From: Streptomyces sp. ISL-11
GTDB lineage: Bacteria; Actinomycetota; Actinomycetes; Streptomycetales; Streptomycetaceae
Direction of reading: 5' to 3'
Assembly (NCBI RefSeq): GCF_018614525.1
Contig: NZ_JAGGOL010000133.1
Location: 1-64,000 of the forward strand
Length of the DNA stretch: 64,000 bases
A model generated the notes under the pieces. The model made no database searches. It saw only the letters and a program-made list of their open reading frames with translations, and was not told the origin of the DNA. Positions 44,669 through 52,636 of this stretch are shown here, piece after piece (position 1 is the stretch's first letter; every line of letters begins with the position of its first letter). The position numbers and the translations under genes are program-made.

Positions 44669-44747
44669 TGTCGGGAGTCGCCCAGTGCTTCAGTGTTTCA
44701 GGCAAAGTTTCAGTGAGTGCTTCAGTGTTTCGCTCATTACTTCAGTG
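44669..44747 (+). repeat. Left end: terminal repeat plus iterated CTTCAGTG sites
   Basis: CTTCAGTG occurs at 44688, 44720 and 44740, and TTTCAGTG at 44708, giving spacings of 20, 12 and 20 bp. AGTGCTTCAGTGTTTC is repeated exactly (44684-44699 and 44716-44731). CATTACTTCAGTG (44735-44747) recurs inverted at 47383-47395. These look like transposase-binding sites. Confidence 0.8.
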
Positions 44748-44981
44748 TCTTCCGTGCGCGAGCCCCTTGAGCAGCTACTTTCTGGGGACTGGTGGGCTGG
44801 TTGGGGGTCTGTGTCTGGCCGCTCAACCGATGTTGAAGGGTCGCCGTCCTGGCCTGGTGCAGGTGCTGGCTCGACTGTGGCGGGGGTGTTGATCTCGGCA
44901 GGGGGAGCCGTGCTGAAGCCTCAGGGGCAGCTGCAAGTGATCACGATTCTTTGAATTCAGGCTTCCGTGTACTGTCGTGGT

Positions 44982-45317
44982 GTGCTGACTGTTGCCTCCG
45001 ACATTGAGGTGCTGGCCCGGTTCGGCCGCGCGCTCGCCGACCCGATCCGCTGCCGCGTCCTGCTCGCCCTGCGTGACGCTCCCGCCTACCCGGCCGACCT
45101 CGCCGACACGCTCGGGATCTCGCGTACGCGGCTGTCGAACCACCTGGCGTGCCTGCGCGACTGCGGCTTGGTCGTCACCGTCCCCGACGGCCGCCGCACC
45201 CGTTACGAGCTCGCCGACGAACGTCTCGGCCACGCGCTGGACGACCTGCGCACTGCCGTCGTCGCCGTCGAGACCGACCGCACCTGCCCGGACGCCGACA
45301 CCAAGGGGTGCTGCTGA
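44982..45317 (+). CDS. cmtR: CmtR-type ArsR/SmtB metal-sensing repressor
   Basis: 111 aa from GTG 44982. Winged helix: FGRALADPIRCRVLLALRD, then LADTLGISRTRLSNHLACLRDCGLV. With this start the cysteines fall at 57, 61 and 102, exactly the Cd(II)/Pb(II) ligands of Mycobacterium tuberculosis CmtR; extra cysteines lie at 24, 110 and 111. The protein should repress its own operon and release DNA when cadmium or lead binds. The palindrome TGAATTCA (44952-44959) lies 22 bp upstream and may be part of the operator. The exporter gene starts 2 bp after its stop. Confidence 0.9.
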   Translation: MLTVASDIEVLARFGRALADPIRCRVLLALRDAPAYPADLADTLGISRTRLSNHLACLRDCGLVVTVPDGRRTRYELADERLGHALDDLRTAVVAVETDRTCPDADTKGCC

Positions 45318-45319
45318 CC

Positions 45320-46039
45320 ATGACCGCGGACATACCCATATCCCTCGGCCCCAGCCCGGCCCGCCGCGACGCACTCGCCCGCCGAATACGGCTGCTGGTC
45401 GCCGCGACCATCACCTACAACGTCATTGAGGCGGCCGTCGCGCTCACTGCCGGCACCCTGGCCTCCTCCACCGCCCTGATCGGCTTCGGCCTCGACTCGA
45501 TCATTGAGGTCTCCTCCGCCGCCGCAGTCGCCTGGCAGTTCTCCACTCGCGACCACGCCGTACGCGAGGCCCGTGAGAAGACCACTCTGCGGATCATCGC
45601 CGTCTCCTTCTTCGCCCTCGCCGTGTACGTCAGCGTTGATGCCGCCCGCGCGCTGGCCGGCACCGGGGAGGCAGAACGCTCGATTCCCGGCATCGCGCTC
45701 GCAGCCCTGTCACTGGCCGTGATGCCGTTCCTGTCCGCTGCCCAGCGCAAGGCCGGACGCGAACTCGGCTCGGCCAGCGCGGTCGCCGACTCCAAGCAGA
45801 CGCTGCTGTGCACGTACCTGTCAGCCGTACTGCTGGCCGGGCTCGTGCTCAATGCCACTCTCGGCTGGTCCTGGGCCGACCCGATCGCTGCCCTCGTCAT
45901 CGCCGCCATTGCTGTGAAGGAAGGCCGCGACGCCTGGCAGGGCAAGGGCTGCTGCGCGGTTCCCGCCGCCACGATCCCCGCCCAATGCCAAGAAACCGAC
46001 GCCTGCGGTTGCCGTCCGGGATGCGACTGCTGCACCTGA
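45320..46039 (+). CDS. Cation diffusion facilitator (CDF) heavy-metal exporter
   Basis: 239 aa from ATG 45320 with AAGGGG 9-10 nt upstream. About six membrane helices are visible, with the CDF metal-site helix STALIGFGLDSIIEVSSAAA and the later WADPIAALVIAAIAVKEG. The usual cytoplasmic C-terminal domain is replaced by a short Cys-rich tail (KGCCAVPAATIPAQC, then DACGCRPGCDCCT), probably for metal handling. Coupled to cmtR, it should export Cd, Pb or Zn by proton antiport. The next 130 bp stay open in the same frame to TGA 46172 (EESYRKTRKRRPRNRPPEEP), possibly a remnant of another gene. Confidence 0.9.
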   Translation: MTADIPISLGPSPARRDALARRIRLLVAATITYNVIEAAVALTAGTLASSTALIGFGLDSIIEVSSAAAVAWQFSTRDHAVREAREKTTLRIIAVSFFALAVYVSVDAARALAGTGEAERSIPGIALAALSLAVMPFLSAAQRKAGRELGSASAVADSKQTLLCTYLSAVLLAGLVLNATLGWSWADPIAALVIAAIAVKEGRDAWQGKGCCAVPAATIPAQCQETDACGCRPGCDCCT

Positions 46040-46196
46040 CCGCTCGCACACGGCGAGAGGGCCCCGGTCGGTACGGCCGCCACCGGGGCCAGCGAAGAGT
46101 CCTACCGCAAGACCCGCAAACGCCGCCCACGCAACCGGCCCCCCGAGGAGCCCGGAGAGGCCGAGGCCAGCTGAACCACCCGCTCTCCAGGACACT

Positions 46197-46236
46197 GTGC
46201 CCCCGCCAAGCCACAAAATGTGCCCGGCGGGGGCAC
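46197..46236. terminator. Perfect 11-bp hairpin between convergent genes of the element
   Basis: GTGCCCCCGCC (46197-46207) pairs with GGCGGGGGCAC (46226-46236) around an 18-nt loop. It ends 2 bp before the stop of the Cys-rich gene and lies downstream of the CDF gene. Confidence 0.85.
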
Positions 46237-46238
46237 CG

Positions 46239-47087
46239 TCACATAAGGAGATTGCCGCCCTGGCCCCGCTCGCCATGGACGACGTGCTGCCACACCAAAG
46301 ACGAAACCTCCGCCACCACAAGGGTGTCAAAAGCCTCAACCCCGCCCTCGCGGAACAGCTCGGACGCCTCCTCCTCCACAGGGAAATCACCCTGCAACGC
46401 GTCACAGTGCTGACAGCCATTACTCAGGTACCGCGCGCCCACCGTCGAACTCCAGCGAGGCTTGATTGATTCCGCGAGCCTGACGAAACCAGACCTGGCC
46501 AGGAGGTCCTTGGCCCACGCCCGCGACTCCTCGTCCACCGCCCGCGGCCACTGATCCGTGCGGGCGGGCTGTGTCGGGTAAAGGCCGACAACGCAGGTGG
46601 CGGTCTCGCCGCATTTCCAGCACGAACGGTCCATCGTCAAAATGCGCACATTGATCGTGGCCGCGCAGCCGGCCGGAACGACATCCGGAAACCACGGATC
46701 ATCCCCGAACTGATCGTTGAGATCCCAGCGTCGGCACCGGAATTCAATCTCCCGGCACACCGAGCACTGAACACGCCGCTTACCGTCATCGCAGAGAACC
46801 AGCGCGCCAGCGCCCGCGGCGATGTGAACGGAGCATTCCATGCACGGGCCGGCGTACCGATTCGACTCGCCTTGAGCCAGCCCCCCGGAAGACGGGACAG
46901 TCAGCGGCGGCACGTGAGAGCGATCAGCAGGCTGGTGCTCATCCCCGCCTTCGGGGGCGTCGGCCAGGCAGTACACCCACCACCGGTCCCCCTCCCGGAC
47001 GCGTACCCCAGCGCCAGGTTCTACGTACACCGCACAGTCCTCAGCCGCACACCTGGCCCCATACTTGTTTGACACCAATTGGCCCAT
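46239..47087 (-). CDS. Cys-rich zinc-ribbon-type protein of unknown function
   Basis: 282 aa from ATG 47087 (GGGAGCGG about 7 nt upstream; an upstream open frame crosses the element end and is unlikely to be used). Cys pairs recur: CAAEDC, CMEC, CSVCRE, SCWKCGETATCVVGLYP and NGCQHCDALQGDF. The last two form a CxxC...CxxC ribbon seen in small bacterial proteins whose job is unknown. The remainder is not recognisable. As cargo of a metal-resistance element it could bind metal structurally or for storage, but that is a guess. Confidence 0.65.
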   Translation of the reverse strand: MGQLVSNKYGARCAAEDCAVYVEPGAGVRVREGDRWWVYCLADAPEGGDEHQPADRSHVPPLTVPSSGGLAQGESNRYAGPCMECSVHIAAGAGALVLCDDGKRRVQCSVCREIEFRCRRWDLNDQFGDDPWFPDVVPAGCAATINVRILTMDRSCWKCGETATCVVGLYPTQPARTDQWPRAVDEESRAWAKDLLARSGFVRLAESIKPRWSSTVGARYLSNGCQHCDALQGDFPVEEEASELFREGGVEAFDTLVVAEVSSLVWQHVVHGERGQGGNLLM

Positions 47088-47353
47088 ATAGCCCGCTCCC
47101 CACCCCTCTTGAGCCTCGCTCGCCCGATTGCACCCTGAGCTGCTCGACCAGATGCCCCCCAGCTTCGCATCGGGCATCGCACACGGTAACGGCAGCTCCA
47201 AGGTGATCGAGGTAGGCAGTCGGCCAGGCTCAGGTGGACAACTGTCTCCCGTGGGAGACGCGGGGCGCCCCCAGAAGCCTGTCGGTCGGGCGCGGGAGCT
47301 GCGCCCTGAAATGTCTCCTGAAACGAAAGTGACCGCCAACCCTGTCGATAGAA

Positions 47354-47409
47354 ACTTCAGTGCGCAGTTCAGCGGCTATATCCACTGAAGTAATGGACGG
47401 AGCCCGACA
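47354..47409 (-). repeat. Right end: terminal repeat plus opposed CTTCAGTG sites
   Basis: ACTTCAGTG (47354-47362) faces CACTGAAGT (47383-47391), a 9-bp perfect inverted pair. The terminal repeat runs from 47383 to CCCGACA at 47403-47409. The 13-mer CACTGAAGTAATG is the exact inverse of a left-end site. Confidence 0.75.
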
Positions 47410-47701
47410 CCAAGGCCGCTGCCGTCGCCGGCCGCCGCGGTGCGGGCCTGATCTCCTTCGGCTTGCTCGAACCCACCGCCTGGCACGCACTGCAGGACGC
47501 CCGCCGCCAAGCCGTCCACGGCACGTCCCGCGACCCCGACTCCCACGCGAACTCCTACGTGGTCACCTCACTCCACCTGCTGCACGAGAACGAGGACCCT
47601 CACAGCGACGCTCGGAGGGGCGCGGTTTGAAATCAACTATCGTGTATCTGCGTGCGGTTGAGGGGCGTTCGACCGTGCGGCGCCTGGCCTAGGATGCCGC
47701 C

Positions 47702-48244
47702 ATGTCCACTCCGAATCCGCACGCGTCGGCACCGTCGCCCCCGCCTGGAGAACAGGACTCGGCACTGTTCGCCCAGCGGTTCAGGCGCCTGATCGACGTG
47801 GTGTATCCCGCCTCGTTGGGGCGGCCCTACACGGACACCGAGATCGCGAGGCACACAGGGCTGTCCAACCAGTACGTCGGGAAGCTCCGCAAGGGGCAGT
47901 CCGTGCCGAGCCTGGCCAACGCCGGACGTCTGGCCAAGCTGTTCGGAGTGTCGACGGACTACTTCCTCAATGCCGCAGACCATCCCACCGTACGGTCCGT
48001 CGAACGCAACCTGCGGATGATCGAGGACCATCGCGCCGGCAGAGCGCAGCGGGTCGAACACCGGTCCGCCGGAGGCGCGGCGGAAGCCGAGGACGCTGCG
48101 CTCCTCGATGACGAGGAAGTGCGGCAGATCGCCGAAGGGGCTGCCGAACTTCCGCCGGCTATGAGAGGCCCGGTGCGTGCTGTCATCGACCAGCTTCGCA
48201 AGGCCATCGGATTGGGGGCTGACAACGGGCCTGGGCGCACATGA
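47702..48244 (+). CDS. XRE-type helix-turn-helix regulator
   Basis: 180 aa from ATG 47702. The helix-turn-helix is at about 45-90 (YTDTEIARHTGLSNQYVGKL, then SVPSLANAGRLAKLFGVSTDYF), followed by an acidic helical tail. It starts a chain of coupled genes ending in an ImmA/IrrE-type protease and a membrane protein. In such pairs the protease often cleaves the regulator to release repression. The last codon overlaps an ATG (ATGA). Confidence 0.9.
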   Translation: MSTPNPHASAPSPPPGEQDSALFAQRFRRLIDVVYPASLGRPYTDTEIARHTGLSNQYVGKLRKGQSVPSLANAGRLAKLFGVSTDYFLNAADHPTVRSVERNLRMIEDHRAGRAQRVEHRSAGGAAEAEDAALLDDEEVRQIAEGAAELPPAMRGPVRAVIDQLRKAIGLGADNGPGRT

Positions 48245-48312
48245 GCACGGAACCGAGCGACACTCCGGCCATTGCCCTGCTGGCAGCTGGCGGAGCAGGG
48301 AGGACAGGGTGA
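48241..48312 (+). CDS. Short coupled ORF, 23 aa
   Basis: ATG 48241 overlaps the XRE stop by 4 bp, and its TGA overlaps the next GTG by 4 bp. The product, MSTEPSDTPAIALLAAGGAG plus three residues, has no recognisable domain. It may be a translational bridge rather than a functional peptide. Confidence 0.4.
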   Translation: MSTEPSDTPAIALLAAGGAGRTG

Positions 48313-48446
48313 GGGTGGTCGATCCGGCGGATCTGGGGGCGCTGGAGGGCGCCGCCAGCCCGCCCCGGGAGTCGCACGACTCCGTACACATGGCGGTCGG
48401 CCATTCCGGGAGATCATCATGCTCGTCCAGCCAGGAGGACGCGTGA
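48309..48446 (+). CDS. Short coupled ORF, 45 aa
   Basis: GTG 48309 follows GGGAGG with a 5-nt spacer, and the stop overlaps the ImmA start (GTGA). The product is small and polar (DPADLGALEGAASPPRESHD) with no domain. The good ribosome-binding site and double overlap make translation likely. Confidence 0.5.
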   Translation: MRVVDPADLGALEGAASPPRESHDSVHMAVGHSGRSSCSSSQEDA

Positions 48447-48985
48447 GTACGGCAGATATGCCCCTGGGGTGCGTGGCAACCCGCTGGCGGCTCCCTGAAG
48501 GACAGGAGAATGCCCTCGTGGGCTTACGCCGCGCCCGACGCGAGTGCCGGGCCCTGTTGGAGCAGGCGGACCTTCCTCCGTATTCCACCGTGGAAGAGTT
48601 ATGCGAACGACTCGGTGTGCAGCGGGAGCGTCCCATCGTGCTCATCGCCAGGGAAATGGCTCCCGGGCGGAGATCCGGACAATTCGAGCAGCATCTGACC
48701 GAGGACCGGATCTATTACCCGCAACACACCAGCACAGCCCACCAGGCACACATTATCTGCCACGAGATAGCGCACCTCCTCCTCGCGCATATCCCCGAAC
48801 TCGACGCCCTGGACCCAGAGGTCGTCCGCCTGGTCCTGGGTCGCTCCCACTACGCTGACCCAGCCGAGGAGCAGGCCGAGGTGCTCGGCACCCTGCTCTG
48901 GCAGCAACTCAACCTGGCGCCTGCAGAGCCGACGAATGCCGCAGTGGTCACCTCATTGGAGCACCGTCGGAGCCGCCATGTCTGA
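48443..48985 (+). CDS. ImmA/IrrE-family metallopeptidase
   Basis: 180 aa from GTG 48443, with AGGAGG just upstream; the frame extends back to 48272 without a good start. The zinc motif is HExxH in IICHEIAHLLLAH, followed by a downstream Glu region (ADPAEEQAEVLGTLLW). These proteins cleave XRE-type repressors in phage, ICE and stress systems. Its natural partner is the XRE gene 200 bp upstream in the same coupled chain. The stop overlaps the next start by 8 bp. Confidence 0.9.
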   Translation: MSTADMPLGCVATRWRLPEGQENALVGLRRARRECRALLEQADLPPYSTVEELCERLGVQRERPIVLIAREMAPGRRSGQFEQHLTEDRIYYPQHTSTAHQAHIICHEIAHLLLAHIPELDALDPEVVRLVLGRSHYADPAEEQAEVLGTLLWQQLNLAPAEPTNAAVVTSLEHRRSRHV

Positions 48986-50210
48986 CATCATTTTCAGTTA
49001 TCTCTGCCTGTTCCTGAGCATCCTGCTGTGCGTACTGGCCGGCTTCAAACTCCGAGCCTGGCGCCGTCAACGCGGCCCGGCGCTGCTCGTCATGGGGATA
49101 GCCGCGCTGGTCTCGGCCGCCTCCTTCCTCTGCGCGGCACCTGCGATCGCCCACCTCATCAATCGAGTGTCCGGAGTCGGCCCCTTCAGCGTGCTGCTCG
49201 CCTACGTGGGCAAAATGCTGTTCAGCGCCTGCGCCATCACGCTCGTACTGCTCTGGTCACCATCCTCCCGGCGTCCAGCCAGCCGTGAGGTGTGGGCTGT
49301 TCCCTACGCCGCAGTGAGATCCGAGGTGCGGCGCAAGGTCATGTGGGTCTACGGCTCGATCATTCCGGCCATGGCGGTGCTGTTCGCGGTCTTCGGCCCG
49401 GGCATGGACACCTCCGTGGCGTTGGACACCACCTACGCGCACCGTCCTCCGGTCTTTGCTTTCTTGCTGATCTACCAGGCGGGATTCGGCTGGGCACTGT
49501 GGCAATTGGGCTGGATTTCCTGGAGACACGCCGCTGACCTACCCGCGCATGGCCTGCTGCGCCGGACCTTGCGGCGCCTGACCATCGGGTGCGCGCTGAT
49601 CGGCGGCTACTGCCTCAGCAAGACCGTCGCGATCGCTGCCGCGGCAGCAGACCACCATGCCTTGGACTGGCTGGGGTCGATCGTCGGCCCCCTTTCGGGC
49701 TGCGTCGGTTGTCTGGTCCTCGCCTCCGGCTGGGCGGGCGCCGCGGTCGCCACCTGGCGTCAGCGGCGAGCCGACTACCGCGCCCTGCACCCACTATGGA
49801 TGACCGCCATGCAGGTCGACGGGCGCCTGGCGCTGGACAACCCACTGCGGCCGTGGGCTGAGCGGCTGGCCACCCGCGATCTGGAGTGGCGCATCACCCG
49901 CCGCACCCGGGAGATTCGCGACGGGCAGCTTGCCCTGCGCCCGTGGGTCCCGGCGGACATCGTTGAGGTCGCCCGCCGCCGTGCGGCAGAGCACGACAGC
50001 CTGGAACCGCAAGAACGGGAGGCCGCGATCGCCGCCGCGGCCTTCGCCGGCGGTGTGCGCGCCCTGCGCACTCGGCAGCGCCCGGCCCGGCACTCCGAGC
50101 AAACGCCCGGCACGGATGTCGCCCCGGGAGACGAGCGCCGTCATCTGGTCCTGGTCTCCCAGCACCTCCAGGGGCCGTTCGTGGCCGAAGTTTTGGCCGA
50201 GACCGCGTAA
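48978..50210 (+). CDS. MAB_1171c-like membrane protein
   Basis: 410 aa from ATG 48978, overlapping the ImmA stop. Eight or so hydrophobic segments occupy the first about 260 residues (SYLCLFLSILLCVLAGF, ALLVMGIAALVSAASFL, GPLSGCVGCLVLASGWAGAA), followed by a cytoplasmic tail with WRITRRTREIRDGQLALRPW. This matches the family called MAB_1171c putative transporters, often found beside XRE/ImmA genes in actinobacteria. Its true function is unknown; signal reception across the membrane for the XRE/ImmA pair is possible. Confidence 0.8.
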   Translation: MSDIIFSYLCLFLSILLCVLAGFKLRAWRRQRGPALLVMGIAALVSAASFLCAAPAIAHLINRVSGVGPFSVLLAYVGKMLFSACAITLVLLWSPSSRRPASREVWAVPYAAVRSEVRRKVMWVYGSIIPAMAVLFAVFGPGMDTSVALDTTYAHRPPVFAFLLIYQAGFGWALWQLGWISWRHAADLPAHGLLRRTLRRLTIGCALIGGYCLSKTVAIAAAAADHHALDWLGSIVGPLSGCVGCLVLASGWAGAAVATWRQRRADYRALHPLWMTAMQVDGRLALDNPLRPWAERLATRDLEWRITRRTREIRDGQLALRPWVPADIVEVARRRAAEHDSLEPQEREAAIAAAAFAGGVRALRTRQRPARHSEQTPGTDVAPGDERRHLVLVSQHLQGPFVAEVLAETA

Positions 50211-50236
50211 ACGACTCAGAGCAAAGGGGGAGCAGA

Positions 50237-51025
50237 GTGAAGCCCGTATCCGACGCAGAAACAAGCTTGTCGCGAGCAGAATCAGTCTATCGACGCCTCG
50301 CTTTCCATGACTTCAGCGAGGATCTCGCGTTCGGCCTCAATATCGGCTTCTACCGTACATTTGCTGTGCCCGAGATCGCGCAGCTCCTGGTCTCCACCAG
50401 GAAGATGACGGGCCAGACGGAGCTGCGCGCCAAGACGACCGGCCAGATGATGTACCGGCTCTTCCGCGATGGGCTCGACAGCGAGCTGGGTACTCATACC
50501 GTGGCCGCCCTCAACCGCATCCATGCCCGCTGGCAAATCACCAACGACGAGTTCCTCTATGTCCTGGCCTGCTTCGACGTCGCCCCGATGCGCTGGTGCG
50601 ACACCTACGCCTGGCGGCCCACGACTGCAGAGGAGAAGGACGCCTCCCACGTCTTCTACCTCGCCCTGGCCGACCGTATGGGCATCCAAAAAGTCCCGCC
50701 GACGTGGGGCGGGTTCGCCGCCTGGATGGACCGCTACGAACAGAGCCGGTTCAGCCGCACCGCGGAGGCCACCGAGCTGTGGGCCGCCACCCGCGGCATT
50801 CTCACCAACCGCTTCCCCACCGTCCTCGGCCCCCTGGTCCGCGCCGCCGCAGACGCCCTCCTCGACGAGCCACTTCGCTGCGCCTTCGGAGCCCGCCGTC
50901 CACCCGCTCTCGTACGTGCACTGGCCTACGGCGGCATGCGGCTGCGAGCCCGGCGCATCGGCCTTTCCCACGCTGATCCCGGCTACCGCCCGGTCCTGCC
51001 CCCCGCGGTGCGCGATCTCGGGTGA
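50237..51025 (+). CDS. MpaB/DUF2236-family oxygenase-like protein
   Basis: 262 aa from GTG 50237 with AAAGGGGGAG upstream. The pattern FYRTFAVPEIAQLL, ARTTGQMM-like AKTTGQMMYRLF, LNRIHARWQITNDEFLYVLA and then PMRWCDTYAWRP is typical of DUF2236, the family of latex-clearing and MpaB haem oxygenases. These are oxidative enzymes using a haem-like cofactor; the substrate here is unknown. It follows the MAB_1171c-like gene by 26 bp and may be the effector gene of the regulated cassette. Confidence 0.82.
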   Translation: MKPVSDAETSLSRAESVYRRLAFHDFSEDLAFGLNIGFYRTFAVPEIAQLLVSTRKMTGQTELRAKTTGQMMYRLFRDGLDSELGTHTVAALNRIHARWQITNDEFLYVLACFDVAPMRWCDTYAWRPTTAEEKDASHVFYLALADRMGIQKVPPTWGGFAAWMDRYEQSRFSRTAEATELWAATRGILTNRFPTVLGPLVRAAADALLDEPLRCAFGARRPPALVRALAYGGMRLRARRIGLSHADPGYRPVLPPAVRDLG

Positions 51026-51187
51026 TCAGGTCCCCCGCCTGACAACACGATGGTTTGGGCGGGACTTGGACATGACACCGTGGGCATCGACGATCGACGT
51101 ATCACCGCCGGCCACCACTGCCGCTCGCTCCGTGGCGACATGACTTTTCAACATCTGCTTGCACACGGGTTCACGAGGGGCAGACTT

Positions 51188-52058
51188 ATGGTCTTGATCA
51201 CGGCAAGGGATGGGCAGGCGGTAACGGACATGGCAAAGCGCCGTGCGGGATGGCGCCCGGACAGGCTCCATGAGATGCGCGAAGCACACGGGCTGACGCT
51301 GGAGAGGGCTGGGGAACGACTGCGGGAGGTGGCCCGCGCTACGGGCATCGCTGAGCCGGCAGCGAACTTCCAAATTCTGTGGCAGCACGAGCAGGGAGAG
51401 GTCTACCCCGGACCTCAATACCGACGGGCGTACTGCCTCCTCTACAGGGCTACGGAACCCGAGCTCGGCTTCCGTAACGCGCCGAACCGACCGACACTGC
51501 TGATGGTCGGCGGGTACGCAGGCAGTGGAAAATCGGAATTCTCACGCTTCATCTCTCAGCTCACCGGATGGCCTGTACTCGATAAGGACCCGATCACGCG
51601 GCCACTTGTGGAGAGGCTACTTGTCGAGATGGGCAGTGACCCTCACGACCGGCATTCCGCTCTCTACCGTGAACAAGTGCGCCCACTGGAATACCAGTGC
51701 TTGCTGGAAACCGCGTACGCGAACGTCGACTGCTCCATCAGCACGGTGCTGACTGCGCCCTTTGTCTCCGAGGTAACCGATGTCCGCTGGATGAGGCGTT
51801 CTGGCCAACCGATGCGAGGCACGAGGGGTCAGCGTTGCCGTCGTCTGGATCCAGTGTGACCTGGAGACCATGCACGAGTACATCAGCTTCCGATCCGCGG
51901 CTCGCGACAGCTGGAAACTACAGAACTGGGACGACTACGCAGCGACCATCGACTCAGAGCTCCGGCCTGCTGTACCCCATCTGATAGTGGACAACCGGCT
52001 GGGCGCGGCCATATCGCTCACTGACCAAGTACGGCAGGTCTTCGGGACGGTGTTCTGA
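51188..52058 (+). pseudogene. Frameshifted AAA/P-loop kinase-like gene
   Basis: From ATG 51188 (GAGGGG 8 nt upstream) the protein has an HTH-like start (RPDRLHEMREAHGLTLERAG) and a P-loop, TLLMVGGYAGSGKSEFSRF, with DKDPITRPLVERLL. Near 51810 (CCAACCGATG) the frame breaks. The expected continuation (RCEARGVSVAVVWIQCDLET, then EYISFRSAARDSWKLQNWDD and VVDNRLGAA-like VDNRLGAAISLTDQ) runs in the +1 frame to TGA 52056-52058. Without the indel the gene would encode about 290 aa. The next gene starts at the overlapping TGATG. Confidence 0.75.
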
Positions 52059-52609
52059 TGAATCAAGGGATTCTGCTGTACGGGCCGCCGGCCGCGGGAA
52101 AGGACACCGTTACCGGCCAGCTCGCCGCGCTCGATCCGCATTATGTTCCCTTCACCCGTCTCAAGGTCGGGAGCGGAAATACCAACGGATACAGGATGGG
52201 CACGCTTGAGCAGCTGGATGAGCTGGAGGCCCACGGCGATGTCCTCTACCGCAACGACCGCTACGGCAACATTTACGTCGTGGACCGGCCAGGCCTGGAT
52301 GCAGTGATGAAAGACGGCTGCATCCCCGTCCTGCACCTGGGCCAAGTAGCAGGCGTCGAGGCTGTCGCCTCGAACTACCCTGCGAGGTGGTCGCGCATCC
52401 TGTTGTGGTGCTCTCGCGACACCACAGCACTGCGTTCCAAGGAACGGGGAGACTGCGATACGGATGCACGACTCATAGCGTGGGACGCGACCGACCTGGA
52501 CCTCACCCACAACCAGTCCGCGTCGTGGCACCTCCGCGTGGACACCGAGGTTTGTTCACCGGCAGACGCAGCCCAGCAGATTGACCACCTGGTCCGCACT
52601 TCAGCGTGA
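52058..52609 (+). CDS. Guanylate-kinase-like P-loop protein
   Basis: 183 aa from ATG 52058. Walker A is LLYGPPAAGKDTVTGQL, followed by FTRLKVGSGNTNGYRM, VLYRNDRYGNIYVVDRPGLD and ILLWCSRDTTALRSKERGD. The layout matches guanylate kinase-like NMP kinases, but the GMP-binding residues are not clearly conserved and the Asp of the P-loop variant (GKDT) is unusual. It is coupled to the broken kinase gene upstream, so the pair once worked together. Function unknown. Confidence 0.7.
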   Translation: MNQGILLYGPPAAGKDTVTGQLAALDPHYVPFTRLKVGSGNTNGYRMGTLEQLDELEAHGDVLYRNDRYGNIYVVDRPGLDAVMKDGCIPVLHLGQVAGVEAVASNYPARWSRILLWCSRDTTALRSKERGDCDTDARLIAWDATDLDLTHNQSASWHLRVDTEVCSPADAAQQIDHLVRTSA

Positions 52610-52636
52610 CAGACAGGGATCCACCGCACGGGACGA

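Larger units (their letters stand above)
44669..47409. mobile_element. 2,741-bp insertion with terminal inverted repeats, no transposase
   Basis: The ends are TGTCGGG...CCCGACA. The terminal 27 bp (44669-44695 and 47383-47409) match inverted at 21 of 27 positions, including the final CTTCAGTG. The 5-bp sequence CCAAG flanks both ends (44664-44668, 47410-47414) as a target duplication. The cargo is cmtR, a CDF metal exporter and a Cys-rich protein; no recombinase frame is visible. TGTC termini, a 5-bp duplication and repeated sub-terminal binding-site-like motifs are the architecture of Tn7/Tn5053(Tn402)-type elements. I infer a non-autonomous or decayed member, or one mobilised in trans. Confidence 0.85.
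44192..47630 (+). pseudogene. Luciferase-like (LLM) oxidoreductase gene interrupted by an insertion
   Basis: The 5' part (44192-44668, 159 codons; GGAG 5 nt before the ATG) encodes MRAGVVVAAHPGVEDLAVRA to FVVAALGSK. The 3' part (47415-47630) encodes AAAVAGRRGAGLISFGLLEP and on to YVVTSLHLLHENED. Removing 44669-47409 and one copy of the CCAAG duplication rejoins the parts in frame as LGSKAAAVAGR. The restored protein (230 aa) is still shorter than the usual 310-340 aa, so the 3' end has suffered a second rearrangement near 47620. The gene is non-functional as it stands. Confidence 0.85.

Noticed and set aside
44685..44954. 89-codon plus-strand frame in the left end of the element
   Set aside because: It begins inside the repeat array and has no family resemblance or ribosome-binding site; probably non-coding or a remnant.
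45149..45319. N-terminal extension of the CDF protein to 45149
   Set aside because: It overlaps cmtR in another frame and is Arg/Pro-rich; ATG 45320 with AAGGGG is the natural start.
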